Below, piece after piece: positions 7,306-16,752 of a stretch of 64,000 nt of DNA (the first letter of the stretch is position 1; each line of letters opens with the position of its first letter). Below the pieces are notes generated by a model that saw only the letters and a list, made by a program, of their open reading frames with translations, ran no database searches and was not told the origin of the DNA. The position numbers and the translations under genes were made by a program. This DNA comes from an uncultured Bacilli bacterium (GTDB lineage: Bacteria; Bacillota_I; Bacilli_A; RF39; UBA660). The stretch is taken from assembly GCA_934098385.1 (NCBI GenBank), contig CAKOOJ010000001.1:243642-307641 (forward strand), read 5' to 3'.

Positions 7306-8349
7306 CTATCTAAAAAAACTTTTTATCTTATCTATAAAACTTTTTTTCTTTTCTTTTTTAACAATATTTTTTTTCTCATAAATATATTCTTTCACTAATA
7401 CTTTATCATCTAATTTAACTAAAACATATCCAACTATATCACTAACGTTATCATCATATAAAACAACTTCTTTATTAATTTTTCTATATTCATCATTAGT
7501 TAAAGCAATGTATTTATCATTTTTAATATAATAATTCTTATTTTGAAACTTTTCGTCTTTACTTAATATCTTATAACTCTTATACTTATTAAAATATTCT
7601 TCATACAATGCTTTGTGATTGCTAAAATCATTTGGATCATTTAAAGTAACTACAACAAAATTCATACCATCTTTACTAGCAGTAGTTACTAAAGTTCTTC
7701 TTGCTTTTTCCGTAAACCCTGTCTTACCACCATTACAATATTTATATTCTTTTAATAATCTATTTTTGTTATACCACATATAAGTTTTATAATTTGTTTT
7801 TACCATTTTTTCTTTTGTTCCAACAATAGTTCTAAATTTTTCATTCTTCATAGCATAACTCATTAAAAGTGCCATATCATTACTTGTACTAGTATTTCCA
7901 ACTCCATCATTATTTTCTAAACCACTAGAATTAACAAAATTTGTGTGTTTCATACCAATTGACTTTGCAGTATCATTCATCATTTTCACAAAATTTTCCA
8001 TACTTCCACCAACAGTGTTTGCAATTTGTATAGCAGCGTCATTTCCGCTTCTAAGCATCAATCCGTATAGTAAGTTTTCCATGCTCATTTCTTCTCCAAC
8101 TTCAACATATATACCACTACCGTAACTTTTTAAAACACTTACATCTACTTTAACCATTTTAGAAATATCATAATTATTTATTGTAATTATAGCAGTCATT
8201 ATTTTAGAAATACTAGCAATCAATCTAACATCGTTACCATTACTATTATAAAGTACTCTATTATTATCCATATCCATTAATGTAGTACTTGTTGCATTTA
8301 CTCTCAAAGGAAATAAAATAATTATTAAAAATATAATATACTTTTTCAT
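7306..8349 (-). CDS. dacF: D-alanyl-D-alanine carboxypeptidase (DacF/PBP5 class, peptidase S11)
   Basis: 347 residues with a signal peptide (MKKYIIFLIIILFPLRVNA). All three penicillin-binding motifs are present: SxxK in IASISKIMTA, SxN in LRSGNDAAIQ and KTG in GGKTGFTEKA. The enzyme removes the terminal D-Ala of peptidoglycan pentapeptides outside the membrane. A basic C-terminal tail (KKEKKKSFIDKIKSFFR) fits the amphipathic anchor of this class. The symbol is by class; DacA or DacB are alternatives. A terminator separates it from pilD upstream. Confidence 0.9.
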   Translation of the reverse strand: MKKYIIFLIIILFPLRVNATSTTLMDMDNNRVLYNSNGNDVRLIASISKIMTAIITINNYDISKMVKVDVSVLKSYGSGIYVEVGEEMSMENLLYGLMLRSGNDAAIQIANTVGGSMENFVKMMNDTAKSIGMKHTNFVNSSGLENNDGVGNTSTSNDMALLMSYAMKNEKFRTIVGTKEKMVKTNYKTYMWYNKNRLLKEYKYCNGGKTGFTEKARRTLVTTASKDGMNFVVVTLNDPNDFSNHKALYEEYFNKYKSYKILSKDEKFQNKNYYIKNDKYIALTNDEYRKINKEVVLYDDNVSDIVGYVLVKLDDKVLVKEYIYEKKNIVKKEKKKSFIDKIKSFFR

Positions 8350-8371
8350 ATATTCACCTATAAAATTGTAT

Positions 8372-8395
8372 GAAAAAAAAGACTTATTTAGTCTT
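8372..8395 (-). terminator. Terminator after pilD
   Basis: AAGACT (8395-8390 on the minus strand) pairs with AGTCTT (8384-8379), followed by eight Ts. Confidence 0.72.
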
Positions 8396-8408
8396 ATAAA
8401 TTTTTTGA

Positions 8409-9158
8409 TTAAAATATAATTTTAATAATCTCACTAATAATATTCATATTTAAATAAATAATTAATAAACTACTTACCAAAAACGGTCCAAAAGGTAACA
8501 TATTATCTTTATTTTTTAAAGTAACATAAACAGCATAAGGAAAAGCTAAAAATGAAGCCAAAACTATATAAAGTATACCAAGCTTAACTCCAAGTACTAT
8601 ACCAGCAACAAAAGATAATTTAATATCTCCTCCACCCAATGCTTCTTGTTTAAATGCTAATGAACCAAATAGCATTAATAAATATGCTACACCAAAAATT
8701 ATTAATCCATAAACTAATGACATTAAAGCACTAACTATACCAGTATCTAACCATTTAATTATAAATATAAGTATAGCACTTACAATTAACGGACTATCAT
8801 TTATAATCATATATTTAGAATCACTTACAAATATAATAATTACTAAACTTGAAAGTATTACTGCTATAAAAAACTCATAATTTATACCATAAATTTTATA
8901 ACATAAAGCAAATAAACATCCACTTAATAATTCTGTTAAAAAATATACAAATCCAATAGGATTTTTACATTTTTTACATAAACCACCTAAAAATATATAA
9001 CTGAGTATTGGTATATTCTCATACCATTTTAAAATATGACCACATTTTTCACAATGACTTCTTGGTTTTACTATACTTTTTCCTTCTGGAAGTCTAGTAC
9101 CCACAACTCCATAAAATGACCCAAATATAGCACCAATTATAAATATAAAATATAACAT
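8409..9158 (-). CDS. pilD: Prepilin peptidase (type IV leader peptidase, A24)
   Basis: 249 residues, polytopic. The N-terminal domain carries the four-Cys metal site (HCEKCGH and CKKCKNP) of bifunctional prepilin peptidase/N-methyltransferases. The aspartyl protease residues lie in VSDSKYMIIND and the GGGDIK loop. It cleaves and methylates type IV-like prepilins at the cytoplasmic membrane face. It follows pilC by 8 bases. No prepilin or PilB ATPase gene is in the window, so the rest of the pilus or pseudopilus (perhaps a competence pilus with ComEA/ComEC at 47-50 kb) is encoded elsewhere. ComC is an alternative name. Confidence 0.9.
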   Translation of the reverse strand: MLYFIFIIGAIFGSFYGVVGTRLPEGKSIVKPRSHCEKCGHILKWYENIPILSYIFLGGLCKKCKNPIGFVYFLTELLSGCLFALCYKIYGINYEFFIAVILSSLVIIIFVSDSKYMIINDSPLIVSAILIFIIKWLDTGIVSALMSLVYGLIIFGVAYLLMLFGSLAFKQEALGGGDIKLSFVAGIVLGVKLGILYIVLASFLAFPYAVYVTLKNKDNMLPFGPFLVSSLLIIYLNMNIISEIIKIIF

Positions 9159-9166
9159 TTTATCAC

Positions 9167-10792
9167 CTAACTTATTTGTCCATATAAACTAAACATTGGT
9201 ATTATAACAGATAGTACTACACCACCAACAACAACAGCTAAAAATATTATCATTATAGGTTCTATTAAGGATTTTAATGAGTTAATTATATTTTTATGTT
9301 CTTCTTGATAATATAAACTAACTTTTGCCATCATTTCTGCAAGTTCACCAGTAGATTCACCAGTAACAATCATATAATATGCAACTTCTGGTATTGCCCA
9401 ATTATCTTTAAATGAAGTGCTAATCTTCTCACCTGCTGCAATATTGTTTATTGTATTAAACATTATTTCTTTATAAATTTCATTATTAGTAATCTTTGTA
9501 AGTATTTCCATACTTTCAGTAATAAATACATTATTCTTTAGAAGCGATGAAAAAGTCTTAGTAAAAATAGTCATCTCATTGTAAATAATTATTTTTCCAA
9601 AAAGAGGTAACTTCATTGCAAATTTTTGTAATGCATATCTTATACTTTTTACATTTCTATATAAATAATAAATAATTAAAAATATAACTACTAAAATTAA
9701 TATTATAATCATAATATTTTTTTTCAAAAAATCACTAGCACTCATTACAAATAATGTTAAACCATTTAGTTCCACCCCAGCAGATTCATATATTCCACTA
9801 AATTGTGGTACAACATATAAAAGTATAAATGTTATTACCGCTATAGAAAATATCATAACAGCAGTTGGATAAGTTAAAGCACTTATCATTTGTTTTCTAG
9901 TTGTTTCTATTTCATTATAATAATTAGCCATATCATCTAAAGTTGCTTCTATTTCACCAGTCGCTTCCGCAGCCTTAATCATATTAATTAAAAGAGATGG
10001 AAATGCATTACCTTGTTTTAATAAAGCATCACTAAAACTTTCTCCCATTATTAATTGATACACTATAGCATCAAATAATCTTTTTTTATATTGATCTTTT
10101 TTACCCATTTGTATACCAAGTATTCTCATTGCATCTGTTAAAGGTATACTAGATTTTAAATATGTAGACAATTGAGTTAACCAAAAAATTAAATCTTTAG
10201 TTTTTAATTTTTTCTTTGAAAAATTTTTTTGTCCATAAAACAATTCTATAAATTTATTATTTTCTAATTTATATACTGTATATCCTTCTGATTCTAAAAA
10301 ATTAAATACTTCTTGTTTCGTAAATGCAACTAAATATCCTATAACATCATGTCCATCACTATCTCTAGCAGAATATCTATAAGTATTTGGATATTCAGTT
10401 CTTACACTATCTTGCTTATTAATTTCACTTATCAATAAATCTCTTTCTTTAAGTTTTTTAGCGTTAATTCTTACATTAACTTTTTTATTATTTTTATTCA
10501 ATTTTGTTATATTTTGTTTTTTTAATTCTTCTTTTTGTTTTATTTCATTATTCTTTTTTATCTTATCATCAATAGAATCCATTTCAAGATTTACTGCTTT
10601 TATAACTTCTTGCTTCTCTTTTTTGTTTCTACTATTAGCATAACTTTTATATATTGCACCCGCTATTAAATTGTACAAGAAAATAAATGGATAAATTATA
10701 CCATATAATGTATAATAACATCCTAAACAAAAATATTTAAAAGGAGATAATAATATCAAAAATATATTTTTCTTTTTTTTATTATTCTTCAT
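9167..10792 (-). CDS. pilC: Type IV pilus / type II secretion inner-membrane platform protein PilC (GspF)
   Basis: About 541 residues. Two T2SSF domains fill the C-terminal two thirds: KTKDLIFWLTQLSTYLKSSIPLTDAM and the repeat NEMTIFTKTFSSLLKNNVFITESM, each with ALxYP-like and VPQF/IPMF membrane segments. Before them stand the usual PilC N-terminal motif (YRYSARDSDGHDVIGYL), a charged Lys/Arg linker, and an unusual extra membrane pair at the very N-terminus (LSPFKYFCLGCYYTLYGIIY). The ATG at 10792 is chosen for its GGAG site. The protein anchors pilus assembly in the membrane. It is the first gene of the pilC-pilD unit. Confidence 0.88.
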   Translation of the reverse strand: MKNNKKKKNIFLILLSPFKYFCLGCYYTLYGIIYPFIFLYNLIAGAIYKSYANSRNKKEKQEVIKAVNLEMDSIDDKIKKNNEIKQKEELKKQNITKLNKNNKKVNVRINAKKLKERDLLISEINKQDSVRTEYPNTYRYSARDSDGHDVIGYLVAFTKQEVFNFLESEGYTVYKLENNKFIELFYGQKNFSKKKLKTKDLIFWLTQLSTYLKSSIPLTDAMRILGIQMGKKDQYKKRLFDAIVYQLIMGESFSDALLKQGNAFPSLLINMIKAAEATGEIEATLDDMANYYNEIETTRKQMISALTYPTAVMIFSIAVITFILLYVVPQFSGIYESAGVELNGLTLFVMSASDFLKKNIMIIILILVVIFLIIYYLYRNVKSIRYALQKFAMKLPLFGKIIIYNEMTIFTKTFSSLLKNNVFITESMEILTKITNNEIYKEIMFNTINNIAAGEKISTSFKDNWAIPEVAYYMIVTGESTGELAEMMAKVSLYYQEEHKNIINSLKSLIEPIMIIFLAVVVGGVVLSVIIPMFSLYGQIS

Positions 10793-10896
10793 ATTCTCTA
10801 CTCCTTCTATCATTACTATAAATAGTATAACATATAATAAGTATAAAATGTAAAGTTTTTTATTAAATTTCATATAATTATATGAGTGTGATATAT

Positions 10897-11199
10897 ATGA
10901 ATAATGACCCATCTACTTTAACAAAAATATTATCGGGAATAAACAATACTTTAAATATTGCCAACAAAGCAATGCCACTTTATAAAGAAGCAAAACCAAT
11001 TTTTAAAACGATAAATAGTACTTATAAAAATATTAAAACAAATAAAACGGATTTATCAAGTATGATAAAATTAATAAAATTAAAAAACACTATAAAAAAA
11101 GATATGAGGAACAATACTATATCTATACCAAATAATAAATCTAATACAATTACTAAAAATACTTATAATAGTATTAACAATCCTACATTTTTTATATAG
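10897..11199 (+). CDS. Small basic protein, YqfQ/VrrA-like
   Basis: A 100-residue Lys/Asn/Ile-rich protein. The stretch LSGINNTLNIANKAMPLYKEAKPIF resembles the conserved region of YqfQ/VrrA-like proteins found in Bacillota; the function is unknown. The ATG at 10897 is chosen because GAGTGTGATAT lies directly upstream. It is divergent from pilC and convergent with rplQ, with a shared terminator. The family link is weak and rests on a short region. Confidence 0.55.
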   Translation: MNNDPSTLTKILSGINNTLNIANKAMPLYKEAKPIFKTINSTYKNIKTNKTDLSSMIKLIKLKNTIKKDMRNNTISIPNNKSNTITKNTYNSINNPTFFI

Positions 11200-11202
11200 A
11201 AA

Positions 11203-11231
11203 AAGATTAGAACTAAACTAATTCTAATCTT
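11203..11231. terminator. Bidirectional terminator between the small basic gene and rplQ
   Basis: AAGATTAGAA (11203-11212) pairs with TTCTAATCTT (11222-11231). On the minus strand TTTC follows, so it ends the whole ribosomal protein cluster; on the plus strand it closes the convergent small gene. Confidence 0.75.
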
Positions 11232-11554
11232 ACCATTAAAGCATCGTCCCCGATTCTTTCTTTTAATTTTATAATACGAGTATATCCACCATTACGGTCA
11301 GCATACTTAGGCGCTAATTCATTAAATACTTTACTAACAACAGCTTTATCATTATGTAAGAAAGCTAAAGCTTGTCTACGACTTACTAAAGTACCTTTTT
11401 TTCCATAAGTAATCATTTTGTCAATGAACTTACGTGCTTCTTTAGCTCTTGCTTCAGTAGTTACTACATATCCGTTAGTTATAACATCTTTAGTAATACC
11501 AGCTAATATGCTTCTTCTAATACGTGATTCTCTTCCTAATTTTCTGTATGACAT
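11213..11554 (-). CDS. rplQ: 50S ribosomal protein L17
   Basis: 113 residues, normal bacterial length. MSYRKLGRESRIRRSILAGITKDVI and TTEARAKEARKFIDKMITYGKKGTL are the family signatures. It binds 23S rRNA near the exit tunnel. It is the last gene of the minus-strand ribosomal cluster and its stop codon lies inside the terminator stem. Confidence 0.97.
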   Translation of the reverse strand: MSYRKLGRESRIRRSILAGITKDVITNGYVVTTEARAKEARKFIDKMITYGKKGTLVSRRQALAFLHNDKAVVSKVFNELAPKYADRNGGYTRIIKLKERIGDDALMVRLELV

Positions 11555-11565
11555 ATTTTCACTCC

Positions 11566-12507
11566 TTATTCGTGGAACTTAAGTCCCATTTCTTTTACTT
11601 TATCTATTACTTCTTTTAAAGATTTCTTACCTAAATTACGTATCTTAGTAACTTCAACTTCTTTTTTATCAATTAAATCTTGCATTGTATTGATACCAGC
11701 TCTTTTTAAGCAGTTATATGCTCTAACACTAAATTCAATTTCTTCAATTGGAGTTTCTAAAGTTTTTGTAATAGTATCAACTTTCTTTTCAGCTATGATA
11801 CCAGTAATATCTGAAATTTGATTTAAATCTGCTACTATATTTAAGTGTTCAATTAATATTTTACTAGCTAAAGCCATAGCTTCTTCTGGAGTAATTGAAC
11901 CGTTTGTGTAAACATTCATAGTTAATTTATCATAATTTTCATTTTGACCAACACGAGCATCAGTTACTTCATAACTAACTCTTTCAATTGGTGAATATAA
12001 TGAATCAATTGGAATAACATCTACACCAACATTTTCTAATAAAACTTTATTTTGTTTAGAATCTACATATCCACGACCATTACCAACAGTCATTTCCATG
12101 TCTATTTTTCCACCTTCAACTAAGTTACATATAACTAAGTCTGGATTGATTATTTCTATATCAGCATCATGTTCTATCATACCAGCTGTAACTGGACCCT
12201 CAACATTTGCTGATAATCTCATAACTTTATTTTCTTTAGTATGATTTTTTACAACTAAACTTTTTAAATTGATAATTATAGTTGTTACATCTTCTCTAAT
12301 TCCATCTATTTTTTGGAATTCATGTAAAACTCCATCAATTTTAACACTTGTTACTGCACTTCCAGGTAAACTAGAAAGCATAACTCTTCTTAATGCATTT
12401 CCAATAGTAGTACCAAAACCTCTTTCTAAAGGTTCTAATTCAAATTTACCATAACTATTTTTTTCAACGTATTCAGTTATTTTATATTCTGGTTTTTCAA
12501 AATTCAT
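11566..12507 (-). CDS. rpoA: RNA polymerase alpha subunit
   Basis: 313 residues. The N-terminal dimerisation domain carries LEPLERGFGTTIGNALRRVMLSSLPG; the C-terminal domain (from about residue 240) carries the helix-hairpin-helix AYNCLKRAGINTMQDLI and KIRNLGKKSLKEV that bind UP elements and activators. Position between rpsK and rplQ is standard for the alpha operon. A GGAGG-type site precedes the start. Confidence 0.98.
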   Translation of the reverse strand: MNFEKPEYKITEYVEKNSYGKFELEPLERGFGTTIGNALRRVMLSSLPGSAVTSVKIDGVLHEFQKIDGIREDVTTIIINLKSLVVKNHTKENKVMRLSANVEGPVTAGMIEHDADIEIINPDLVICNLVEGGKIDMEMTVGNGRGYVDSKQNKVLLENVGVDVIPIDSLYSPIERVSYEVTDARVGQNENYDKLTMNVYTNGSITPEEAMALASKILIEHLNIVADLNQISDITGIIAEKKVDTITKTLETPIEEIEFSVRAYNCLKRAGINTMQDLIDKKEVEVTKIRNLGKKSLKEVIDKVKEMGLKFHE

Positions 12508-12518
12508 AACTTTCCTCC

Positions 12519-12902
12519 TTAATTTCTTGGACGTTTAGGTGGTCTACAACCATTATGTGGAACTGGTGTTTCATCATTTATAGCAGTAATTTCAAGTCCA
12601 GCAGTTTGTAATGCACGAATAGCATTTTCTCTACCATTACCCATTCCTCTTACAAATACTTCAACGCGTTTTACTCCAGCATCGCCAGCAGCACGCCCAG
12701 CTTGTTCAGCAGCTTGCCCTGCAGCAAAAGGAGTCTTTTTCTTTGATCCCTTATAACCAATTGTTCCAGCAGAAGCCCAACTAATTACATTTCCTAATGT
12801 ATCAGTAATTGATACAACTGTATTATTATAAGTTGAATGTATATGTGCTTGACCTTCTGGAATATTTTTCTTTACTTTTCTTTTTCTTCTATTATAAGCC
12901 AT
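12519..12902 (-). CDS. rpsK: 30S ribosomal protein S11
   Basis: 127 residues. IHSTYNNTVVSITDTLGN and the C-terminal NGCRPPKRPRN are diagnostic. It forms part of the 30S platform near the mRNA exit. It lies in the standard order rpsM-rpsK-rpoA-rplQ. Confidence 0.98.
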   Translation of the reverse strand: MAYNRRKRKVKKNIPEGQAHIHSTYNNTVVSITDTLGNVISWASAGTIGYKGSKKKTPFAAGQAAEQAGRAAGDAGVKRVEVFVRGMGNGRENAIRALQTAGLEITAINDETPVPHNGCRPPKRPRN

Positions 12903-12923
12903 AATTCTTTATCCTCCTAAATA

Positions 12924-13298
12924 CTATTTACCAACTTTTTTCTTGTTAGCAACTACTTTTCCTCTACCTTTACGAGTTCTAGCATTTCTATTAGTTCTTT
13001 GTCCACGAACTGGTAAACCTTTTTTATGTCTAACACCTTCGTATGAACCAATTTCCATTTTATTTTTTATATTCATATTTACTTCACGACGTAACTCACC
13101 TTCAACTAAATATTTATCAACTTCATTTCTTAAACGAGCTTCTTCTTCATTAGTTAAATCTTTTACTTTTTTTAATACATCTACATTAGCAGCTTCACAA
13201 ATAGTTTTTGCTAAGTTTCTTCCTATACCATAAATATGAGTAAGTCCTGTTTGTATATTTTTATCTTTTGGTAATTCGATATTTTTAATACGTGCCAT
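12924..13298 (-). CDS. rpsM: 30S ribosomal protein S13
   Basis: 124 residues. It starts MARIKNIELPKDKNIQTGLTHIYGIGRNLAK and ends with the basic RGQRTNRNARTRKG segment that contacts the P-site tRNA. Head-domain protein of the 30S subunit; normal position after rpmJ. Confidence 0.97.
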   Translation of the reverse strand: MARIKNIELPKDKNIQTGLTHIYGIGRNLAKTICEAANVDVLKKVKDLTNEEEARLRNEVDKYLVEGELRREVNMNIKNKMEIGSYEGVRHKKGLPVRGQRTNRNARTRKGRGKVVANKKKVGK

Positions 13299-13310
13299 AA
13301 TTTCCTCCTA

Positions 13311-13424
13311 TTAACCTTGTCTTTGTTTGTGTTTTGGATTTTCACAAATAACCATAACTTTACCTTTTCTTCTTATTATTCTACATTTAGCACAAATTTT
13401 CTTTACAGATGGTCTAACTTTCAT
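13311..13424 (-). CDS. rpmJ: 50S ribosomal protein L36 (37 residues)
   Basis: A 37-residue frame on the minus strand: MKVRPSVKKICAKCRIIRRK, then GKVMVICENPKHKQRQG. It has the zinc ribbon pattern C-x2-C, C, H of the zinc-binding L36 form. A GGAGG-like site (GGAGGAATTTAATT) precedes the ATG at 13424. It is too short for most length cut-offs but sits exactly where the spc operon has rpmJ, between infA and rpsM. Confidence 0.95.
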   Translation of the reverse strand: MKVRPSVKKICAKCRIIRRKGKVMVICENPKHKQRQG

Positions 13425-13439
13425 AATTAAATTCCTCCA

Positions 13440-13652
13440 TTATCTTCTATAAGTTATTCGCCCACGTTTTAAATCATATGGTGAAAATTCTACTGTAACC
13501 TTGTCACCTGGTAAGACACGAATCATATTCATTCGCATTTTACCAGAAACGCGAGCCATTACAATAGTTCCATTCTCTAATTCCACTTTATAATCGTCTT
13601 TTATACTATCTAGTACTTTACCTTCGACTTCTATTGTAGCTTCTTTAGCCAT
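13440..13652 (-). CDS. infA: Translation initiation factor IF-1
   Basis: 70 residues, a single S1-like OB fold (IEVEGKVLDSIKDDYKVELENG, ARVSGKMRMN, GDKVTVEFSPYDL, GRITYR). It binds the 30S A site during initiation together with IF-2 and IF-3. It follows map by 3 bases. Confidence 0.97.
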   Translation of the reverse strand: MAKEATIEVEGKVLDSIKDDYKVELENGTIVMARVSGKMRMNMIRVLPGDKVTVEFSPYDLKRGRITYRR

Positions 13653-13655
13653 TTT

Positions 13656-14402
13656 TCACTCTCCCGTTAATATTTCATATCCGTCATCACGAACAACTAT
13701 TGTATGCTCGAAGTGTGCGCTTGGTTTATTATCACGAGTAACAATAGTCCAATCATCATCTAGGACATAAATTTTTCTAGTACCACTGTTTAACATTGGC
13801 TCAACAGCCAAAGTCATTCCAGTTTTTAAAGTTATTCCTGTATCATATTTTCCATAGTTTGGTACATCTGGTTCTTCATGAAGACTAGTTCCAACACCAT
13901 GACCAACTAACTCACGAACAACTCCTAAATTATGCTTTTTAGCATATTGTTCAATTCTAGCTCCAACATTTCCTAACTTAGCACCGTTCTTAATTTCCTT
14001 AAGACCAGTAAACAAAGCTTTTTCAGTATGATGTAATAAATACTCTTTTTCTTTATTTATTTTTCCTACCGGATATGTCCATGCAGAATCTGAATGATAT
14101 CCATCAAGAAGTACTCCAATATCAAGTGACACTATATCTCCCTCTTTTAAAACTCTATCACCCGGAATACCATGCACAATCTCTTCATTTACTGAAACAC
14201 ATATAGATCCAGGAAAACCATAAAGTCCTAAAAATCCAGGAACGCCTCCATGACTTCTAATAAACTTATCTGCTTCATCATTTAAGTATTTTGTAGTAAT
14301 ACCAGGTTTAATTAATGACTTCAAATATTGATGTGTCAAATAATTAATATGACCAGCCTTTTTCATTTTTGATATTTCTTCTTCTGTTTTTATAGATATC
14401 AT
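13656..14402 (-). CDS. map: Methionine aminopeptidase, type I
   Basis: 248 residues with the pita-bread fold. Metal ligands can be seen in order: D in SLDIGVLLDGYHSD, H in LVGHGVGTSLHEEP, E in AVEPML and E in HFEHTIVV. It removes the N-terminal Met from nascent proteins. It overlaps adk by 4 bases. The stop is TGA (13656-13658), which shows that UGA terminates translation in this organism. Confidence 0.97.
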   Translation of the reverse strand: MISIKTEEEISKMKKAGHINYLTHQYLKSLIKPGITTKYLNDEADKFIRSHGGVPGFLGLYGFPGSICVSVNEEIVHGIPGDRVLKEGDIVSLDIGVLLDGYHSDSAWTYPVGKINKEKEYLLHHTEKALFTGLKEIKNGAKLGNVGARIEQYAKKHNLGVVRELVGHGVGTSLHEEPDVPNYGKYDTGITLKTGMTLAVEPMLNSGTRKIYVLDDDWTIVTRDNKPSAHFEHTIVVRDDGYEILTGE

Positions 14403-15046
14403 TTACCAATCACTTTCTTTACTTCTTCAAACGTTTCGTCTGGAGTATCAATTTTATCAATTATAACTAATTTTCCTTTATTCTTATAATAATCTAATAA
14501 AGGTTTAGTATTTTCTAAATAAGTATCAAACCTAACCTTAAATGATTCTTCATTATCATCTGTACGACTAACTAACTCTATATTACAATTATCACATAGA
14601 TTATCATTTTTTGGTTGCATTATTGGATTATACTTATTATAAATTTTATTACATTTAGGACAAGTAATACGTCCTAACGCTCTATGCATTGCAGTTTCAC
14701 GATCAACGTTTAAATATATAACTGCATCTATATTTAAATTGAGTTCTAATAGTAAATTTTCTAATATATCTGCTTGTTTTATATTGCGAGGATATCCATC
14801 AAGTATAAACGAATTAGATATATTTTTTAGTTTTTCTTTTAGTAAATCAGTAACAATATTATCATCAACTAATTTACCAGTAGATAATAGTTCTTTAAGT
14901 TTATTACCTAATTCACTACCATCTTGCTGTTTAGTACGTAGTAAATCTCCTGTGGATATATGTTCATATCCACATGCACTTACGAGTTGTTCACTCAAAG
15001 TACCTTTTCCAGCAGCTGGAGGCGCAATAAGAATTAAATTTTTCAT
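14399..15046 (-). CDS. adk: Adenylate kinase
   Basis: 215 residues. P-loop APPAAGKGTLSEQL, LID domain with a four-Cys zinc site (CPKCNKIYNKYN and CDNCN), and the NMP-binding and DGYPRN motifs. It converts ATP plus AMP to two ADP. The first Gly of the usual GxPGxGKGT loop is replaced (PPAAGKGT), which is an acceptable variant. Overlaps secY and map by 4 bases each, so translation is probably coupled. Confidence 0.97.
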   Translation of the reverse strand: MKNLILIAPPAAGKGTLSEQLVSACGYEHISTGDLLRTKQQDGSELGNKLKELLSTGKLVDDNIVTDLLKEKLKNISNSFILDGYPRNIKQADILENLLLELNLNIDAVIYLNVDRETAMHRALGRITCPKCNKIYNKYNPIMQPKNDNLCDNCNIELVSRTDDNEESFKVRFDTYLENTKPLLDYYKNKGKLVIIDKIDTPDETFEEVKKVIGK

Positions 15047-16311
15047 CTTCTGCGTCTCTTTCTACTAGTTTTATAACTACGACTAACAATTGAACTTTCA
15101 AGTTGTTTATAAGTTTCTAATGCAACACCAACCACAATTAGTAATCCTGTTCCACCAAGTGTTACAGAACTAGATATATTTGGTATTTTACCCATAAAAA
15201 TAGGTAACGCCGCAATAACTATTAAGAAAATTGAACCAACAACTGTAAGTCTAGTTATAACATATTTTAAATATTGGCTAGTTTTTTCACCTGGAGTAAT
15301 ACCAGGAATATAGCTTCTATTCTTATCTAAATTTTCACTCATCTCATCAGGATTTAATTCCATCAAAGTATAAACATATCCAAATACAAATATTAATACA
15401 ATATAAAGTATAAATCCAGTGAATGAAGTATAATTAATATAATTATTAACGAAGTTTTTAAAAGCTTCATTCTTTATAACACTAGCAATTAAAGAAGGTA
15501 TACCAATAAATGCTGATGCAAATATTACTGGCATAACACTAGCACTATTTAATTTAATAGGTATATATGATTGTTCTTTATTATATGCTGTGCTAGTTCT
15601 ACTACTATATTGAATTGGTATTCTTCTTTGAGCATTTTCAATGAAAATTACACCAACTAATATAAGAATATAAACAAGTACAAATAATGTAAACCACGCT
15701 ATACCAGCACCAGTACTAAAATTACCAGAAGTTACAAGGTCATTAAATGCAGTCACAAAAGTATTTGGTAGTTGTTGAACAATACCAGCCATTATCAATA
15801 ATGACATGCCATTTCCAATACCTTTATTAGTTACTTCATCTGCTAACCACATCAAAAGTGAACTACCAGCTGTTAAATAAAGTGTTGTCTTCATAACAGT
15901 TAATGTACCCATACCTTTTAAGTATGCATAACTAAATATATAACCTTGAACAAAAGCAAATAATATTCCTAAATATCTATTAATTCTGTTAATTTTTTGC
16001 CTTCCTGTAGCCCCTTCTTCTTTTAATTCTTTAAAGTATGGTATTATATCCATTTGTAATAATTGAGTTATAATTGAAGCCGAAATATAAGGCATAACAC
16101 CTAACGCAAATATACTAAATGTTTTTAAACTACCACCACTCATTAAATTCAAAAGTTCTAAGAATCCTAAATCACTAGTGATTTGTTTAGCACCTGGAAC
16201 AACAATTCCAGTACCAATTACGAATATAGCCAAAACGGCTAAAGTGAATAGAATTCTTTTTCTTAAATCTTTATTAGTAGGACTAAATAATCCTTTAAGA
16301 TTTGAAAACAT
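15043..16311 (-). CDS. secY: Protein translocase subunit SecY
   Basis: 422 residues with ten membrane helices. Typical segments are LGVMPYISASIITQLLQM (TM2), IPIQYSSR near the 6/7 loop and the C-terminal GGTGLLIVVGVALETYKQLESSI. It forms the Sec channel in the cytoplasmic membrane. The start codon overlaps the rplO stop (TAATG). Confidence 0.97.
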   Translation of the reverse strand: MFSNLKGLFSPTNKDLRKRILFTLAVLAIFVIGTGIVVPGAKQITSDLGFLELLNLMSGGSLKTFSIFALGVMPYISASIITQLLQMDIIPYFKELKEEGATGRQKINRINRYLGILFAFVQGYIFSYAYLKGMGTLTVMKTTLYLTAGSSLLMWLADEVTNKGIGNGMSLLIMAGIVQQLPNTFVTAFNDLVTSGNFSTGAGIAWFTLFVLVYILILVGVIFIENAQRRIPIQYSSRTSTAYNKEQSYIPIKLNSASVMPVIFASAFIGIPSLIASVIKNEAFKNFVNNYINYTSFTGFILYIVLIFVFGYVYTLMELNPDEMSENLDKNRSYIPGITPGEKTSQYLKYVITRLTVVGSIFLIVIAALPIFMGKIPNISSSVTLGGTGLLIVVGVALETYKQLESSIVSRSYKTSRKRRRR

Positions 16312-16751
16312 TAAATCACCTCAGCAGTTCCGCCAGCATTCTCTATCTTAGTAACAGCACTTGATGAAAATCTATTAGCTCTTATAGTTAATTTCTTTTC
16401 TAAAGTACCATTTCCTAATACTTTTAATCCACAAAGTTCTTTTTTAATAATACCTTTTTCTTTTAATAATTCAGGAGTGATAACATCACCATCATTAAAT
16501 CTGTTTAAATCACTTAAATTAATTGTAGCAAATTCAATTCTAAATCTAGCATTATTAAAACCTCTTTTTGGTATTCTTCTATATAATGGACTTTGTCCAC
16601 CTTCGAACCAAGGTTTAATACTTGCTCCGCTTCTAGATTTTTGTCCATTTTCTCCACGAGTTGAAGTTTTACCCATTCCACTTCCGGCTCCACGTCCAAC
16701 TCTTTTTGTTGCTTTTCTTTCAGGAGTACGAGATAAATTTTCTAATTTCAT
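16311..16751 (-). CDS. rplO: 50S ribosomal protein L15
   Basis: 146 residues from the ATG at 16751, which has an AGGAG site; the longer frame upstream is rejected because it runs into rpsE. MKLENLSRTPERKATKRVGRG and SRSGASIKPWFEGGQSPLYRRIPKRGF are typical. It overlaps rpsE by one codon's width, leaving no room for rpmD (L30), which normally lies between these two genes. Confidence 0.96.
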   Translation of the reverse strand: MKLENLSRTPERKATKRVGRGAGSGMGKTSTRGENGQKSRSGASIKPWFEGGQSPLYRRIPKRGFNNARFRIEFATINLSDLNRFNDGDVITPELLKEKGIIKKELCGLKVLGNGTLEKKLTIRANRFSSSAVTKIENAGGTAEVI

Positions 16752-16752
16752 A

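Noticed and set aside
12943..13233. Plus-strand frames opposite ribosomal genes (here opposite rpsM; also opposite rpoA, rplE, rplO, rpsE, rny, infB)
   Set aside because: They are shadows of highly conserved minus-strand genes and have Ser/Leu/Phe-rich composition typical of antisense frames.
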